Source: Pseudomonadota bacterium (GTDB lineage: Bacteria; Pseudomonadota; Gammaproteobacteria; Ga0077536). From it: a stretch of 64,000 nt of DNA. Below the pieces are notes generated by a model. That model was not told the DNA's origin, did no database searches, and saw only the letters and a program-made list of their open reading frames with translations. The stretch is taken from contig JADJYF010000005.1 of NCBI GenBank assembly GCA_016719885.1, forward strand, positions 62,001-126,000. The letters run 5' to 3'. How positions within the stretch are numbered: position 1 is the stretch's first letter; every line of letters starts with the position of its first letter. Of this stretch, positions 61,810 through 64,000 are shown piece by piece. Made by a program: the position numbers and the translations under genes.

Positions 61810-63267
61810 ATGAAGCGCAATTACTGCTCCATCGCCATTCTGCTCGCCGCGCTCGGCGCCAGCGCGTCATTGGACGCGGCCGACCAGATCGAACTGCCGG
61901 AAATCGGCGATTCGGCCGGCGCCATCATCTCGCCCGAGCAGGAGCACCGGCTCGGCGAAGAGTATATGCGCCAGATTCGGCGCCAGGCGCCGATGGTGAC
62001 GGACGACGAGGTCGAGGATTACATCCAGAACCTGGGTGCGAGCCTGGCCAAACACACCAACTACGAGCTCGGCTTTCACTTTTTCATGATGCAGAGCTCG
62101 GTGATCAACGCCTTCGCGCTGCCGGGCGGCTACGTCGCCATCCATACCGGGCTCATGCTCGAGACCACCAACGAGAGCGAACTGGCGTCGGTGGTGGGCC
62201 ATGAAATCTCCCACGTCACGCAGCGCCACGGCGCGCGCATGATCGAGGAGATGGCGCACATGTCGGCGCCCATGATCGCGTCGATGGTGGCGGGGCTGGT
62301 GCTGATGGCGGTCAATCCCCAGGCCGGCGCTGGCGCCTTGATGGCCGGCCAGGCCGCCGCCCAGCAGATGCAGATCAATTTCACGCGCGCCAACGAAAAA
62401 GAAGCCGACGCGCTCGGCATCCAGCTCATGACCGAGGCGCACTTCGACACCCACATGATGGCCTCGTTTTTCGAGCGCATGCAGCGTGCCTCGCGTTACA
62501 CCGACCCGGCCTACATTCCGGAATACCTGCGCACCCACCCGATCACCATCAATCGTATCGCCGAGGCGCGTAACCGCGCGGCGCAGATCAAGCAGTCCAA
62601 GGTGCTGGGCGACAGCCTCGAATATCACCTGGTGAAAGCCAAGCTGCGGGTGATGGCCGAGCCCGATCCGATGCAGGCGGTGCGATATTTCCAGGAAGCG
62701 CTGGCGCGCCACGGCGATGAACCGGAGGAAGCCAATCGTTACGGCTACGCATTGGCGCTCAACGAGGCCGGTGATTTCGAAAAAGCGCGCAATGAACTGG
62801 CCAAGCTGATGGCCGCGCACCCGGACAACATCGCGTTCCTCATTGCCTCCGGCCAGGTCGAACAGCACGCCACTTTGTATGCCGCCGGCCTGCCCTACTT
62901 CGTCAAGGCCTACCAGCTCAAGCCCGAGTCGCGGGCCGCGGTCTACGGCTACGTGAATGCGCTGTTGCTGGTCGATCGCGCGCAAGAGGCCAAGGATCTG
63001 CTCGGCGCCTACGGCCTGTCGGACCGGCGCGACCCGAAGTTCTACAAGCTCCTCGCCGACGCCCAGACCAAACTTGGCGACAAGCCCGAAGCCCATCACT
63101 CGCTGGCCGAGTATTACTTCAGCGTCGGCGAGTTTCCCTATGCCGCCGAGCAACTGCGCATCGCCCGCGAATCGCCGGGTCTGAGCAACTATCAACGGCA
63201 GAAAATCGTTGCCCGACTGGAGGAAGTCGAGGACACCATGCAGCGCCTCATGGACGACCGTCACTGA
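61810..63267 (+). CDS. bepA: Periplasmic M48 metalloprotease BepA-like, with TPR repeats
   Basis: A periplasmic protease and chaperone that helps LptD assembly and degrades stalled outer-membrane proteins. A signal peptide (about 1-23) is followed by the M48 domain with the zinc site H131-E132-xx-H135 (VVGHEISHVTQRH) and E198 in NEKEADALG, and then by a C-terminal TPR region (about 290-470). At 485 aa the length is that of BepA. lptE is also in the window, but not adjacent. Confidence 0.92.
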   Translation: MKRNYCSIAILLAALGASASLDAADQIELPEIGDSAGAIISPEQEHRLGEEYMRQIRRQAPMVTDDEVEDYIQNLGASLAKHTNYELGFHFFMMQSSVINAFALPGGYVAIHTGLMLETTNESELASVVGHEISHVTQRHGARMIEEMAHMSAPMIASMVAGLVLMAVNPQAGAGALMAGQAAAQQMQINFTRANEKEADALGIQLMTEAHFDTHMMASFFERMQRASRYTDPAYIPEYLRTHPITINRIAEARNRAAQIKQSKVLGDSLEYHLVKAKLRVMAEPDPMQAVRYFQEALARHGDEPEEANRYGYALALNEAGDFEKARNELAKLMAAHPDNIAFLIASGQVEQHATLYAAGLPYFVKAYQLKPESRAAVYGYVNALLLVDRAQEAKDLLGAYGLSDRRDPKFYKLLADAQTKLGDKPEAHHSLAEYYFSVGEFPYAAEQLRIARESPGLSNYQRQKIVARLEEVEDTMQRLMDDRH

Positions 63268-63350
63268 GCGAAGCAGCCCCTTGCCGCCTGCGCGTTCTCG
63301 ACGGGGCCGCGCTGGTCTGATACTTTAAAAACCAGCACCTAGATACAATT

Positions 63351-63377
63351 TCACACAATCGACATTAATTTGTGTGA
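63351..63377. promoter_or_regulatory. Inverted repeat, operator candidate 1
   Basis: TCACACAA (63351-63358) and TTGTGTGA (63370-63377) are perfect inverted arms with an 11-bp spacer, centres 19 bp apart. This geometry suits a dimeric repressor. The TGTGA half recalls CRP sites, but the spacing is too long for CRP. Confidence 0.45.
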
Positions 63378-63502
63378 CGCATTCCAGCGCCGCCAGGCCG
63401 CGTCCTGGCGTCTAATGCGCCTCCGCTGGAAAGCGGGCCTGGGACTGATGGTCACCTTGAGCCCCGCATCCCGTGGACTGGTCCGCCAAACTCGATAAAC
63501 AG

Positions 63503-63537
63503 TGTTAAATCGGCGACCTTTTGTGGCCCATTTAACA
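63503..63537. promoter_or_regulatory. Inverted repeat, operator candidate 2
   Basis: TGTTAAAT (63503-63510) and ATTTAACA (63530-63537) are perfect inverted arms with a 19-bp spacer, about 95 bp ahead of the small membrane protein gene. It could be a regulator site or a hairpin in a leader RNA. Confidence 0.45.
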
Positions 63538-63630
63538 GTATCGCCATGAGCGCGAACTATATTTGCTCCACGCACAAGAACACGCCGGCTGCAGCACACA
63601 GACCGGCCGCAAGAAACGGAACATCACCCT

Positions 63631-63936
63631 ATGAAAAACAGAAATCTGCTTAGCTACTCACTCGATATGATCGGCCTGGCGATGCTGGTCGGCGCGGGCC
63701 TGGCACTGGTCTGCGCACTGTGGTTCGCCGGCGCCACCGTCGAAACGGTCCTGATGGGTGCGTTCCGCACCGCCCTGCAACTGTCCGTCGGTTCCTTCCT
63801 GCTCGCTCGTTGCTACGACATCGGCCTGATCCTGAAGCACCAGGACCAAGTCGCCAGCAAGCCGGCCACCGAAACCTACGCGGTGGCCAACGTCGAACAG
63901 CTCCCGCAGCGCGACAGCCTGCCGCGCGCCGCCTGA
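63631..63936 (+). CDS. Small membrane protein of unknown function
   Basis: A 101-aa protein I do not recognise. Two hydrophobic segments are visible, at about 12-33 (IGLAMLVGAGLALVCALWFAG) and 38-59 (LMGAFRTALQLSVGSFLLARC), followed by a hydrophilic C-terminal tail of about 40 residues. It has no signal cleavage site. The codon use resembles its neighbours, the upstream region has two operator-like repeats, and a strong hairpin follows, all of which support a real gene. It is preceded by bepA by 363 bp and is probably independent of it. Confidence 0.7.
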   Translation: MKNRNLLSYSLDMIGLAMLVGAGLALVCALWFAGATVETVLMGAFRTALQLSVGSFLLARCYDIGLILKHQDQVASKPATETYAVANVEQLPQRDSLPRAA

Positions 63937-63952
63937 AGTCAAGTGCCAACCC

Positions 63953-63981
63953 GCTTCGGCCGCGTGATGCGCGGCCGAAGC
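63953..63981 (+). terminator. Hairpin after the small membrane protein gene
   Basis: A perfect 12-bp stem (GCTTCGGCCGCG and CGCGGCCGAAGC around TGATG) lies 16 bp past the stop codon. The following bases are pyrimidine-rich but not a clear T-run, so it is a probable transcript end only. Confidence 0.55.
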
Positions 63982-64000
63982 CGCTCTCCTCTCGAAATCT

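Larger units (their letters stand above)
63268..63630. other. 363-bp gap with two inverted repeats, no gene seen
   Basis: No open frame here looks like a gene. The stretch is more AT-rich than its surroundings and contains two inverted repeats listed separately. It also has TTAACA at 63532-63537 and TATATT at 63558-63563, but their 20-bp spacing is too long for a standard sigma-70 promoter. It is probably the control region of the small membrane protein gene at 63631. Confidence 0.55.

Noticed and set aside
63351..63377. A CRP binding site at the TGTGA-type inverted repeat
   Set aside because: CRP half-sites need a 6-bp spacer (TGTGA-N6-TCACA); here the arms are in the opposite order and separated by 11 bp.

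Overview
The window is a 64 kb piece of a GC-rich bacterial chromosome, almost certainly from a gammaproteobacterium. The main evidence is gene order: a dusB-fis pair (fis is largely a gammaproteobacterial gene) running into purH-purD, glnE-ilvE next to surface-polysaccharide genes, cutA-dsbD-tlpA-aroQ-accB-accC-prmA, leuS-lptE-holA, and outer-membrane genes (lptE, bepA). A PEP-CTERM protein, a sulfotransferase and a glycosyltransferase point to an environmental, envelope- or exopolysaccharide-building lineage. I cannot name the genus. Most of the window is housekeeping chromosome with short accessory stretches. I found no integrases, insertion sequences, phage genes, CRISPR arrays, rRNAs or tRNAs.

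Layout. 0-6.7 kb: a sulfotransferase facing a leftward run glnE-ilvE-ELM1 family-GT4 glycosyltransferase. 6.8-8.6 kb: a methionine aminotransferase (YbdL type) facing fxsA. 8.6-20.7 kb: a long rightward housekeeping run, cutA-dsbD-tlpA-like-aroQ-accBC-prmA-zinc ribbon/DUF3426 protein-dusB-fis-purH-purD, covering thiol redox, shikimate, fatty-acid, translation and purine functions. 20.7-25.5 kb: a leftward PEP-CTERM protein, a four-gene unit (enoyl-CoA hydratase family, cupin, epoxide-hydrolase-like protein, thioredoxin-like protein) and hisB-hisH. 25.5-33.8 kb: hemF and an oxygenase-rich stretch (Rieske oxygenase, flavodoxin, two luciferase-family oxidoreductases, a Baeyer-Villiger type monooxygenase) with fbp and ogt among them. 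33.9-41.7 kb: typA-dtd, a DUF2007-like protein, a rhodanese, the polyphosphate pair ppx/ppk facing each other, and a methyltransferase.

41.7-49.7 kb is a phosphate regulon block: pstC-pstA-pstB-phoU behind a good Pho-box promoter, facing phoB-phoR. pstS is not in the window. With ppx and ppk next door, about 13 kb is devoted to phosphate uptake, sensing and storage. 50-58 kb: a ComEA-like helix-hairpin-helix protein, then leuS-lptE-holA-proA-nadD-rsfS-rlmH-maf. 58.2-61.6 kb: a proton-pumping pyrophosphatase downstream of a PPi-dependent phosphofructokinase. The end holds bepA and a small two-segment membrane protein of unknown function.

The most distinctive non-coding signal is a set of REP-like hairpins in two sequence families. 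They share one architecture: a GTAG or GTGG foot, an 8-bp stem and a TC centre, with compensating stem changes between families. There are nine clear copies at six loci. All six loci lie between convergent gene pairs, and every convergent junction with room for one has one. Other notable features are a perfect 8 x 18 bp coding repeat in the DUF3426 protein, a 16-G tract, a REP copy that supplies a stop codon, and a REP copy that appears to have extended the ppx reading frame antisense into ppk.
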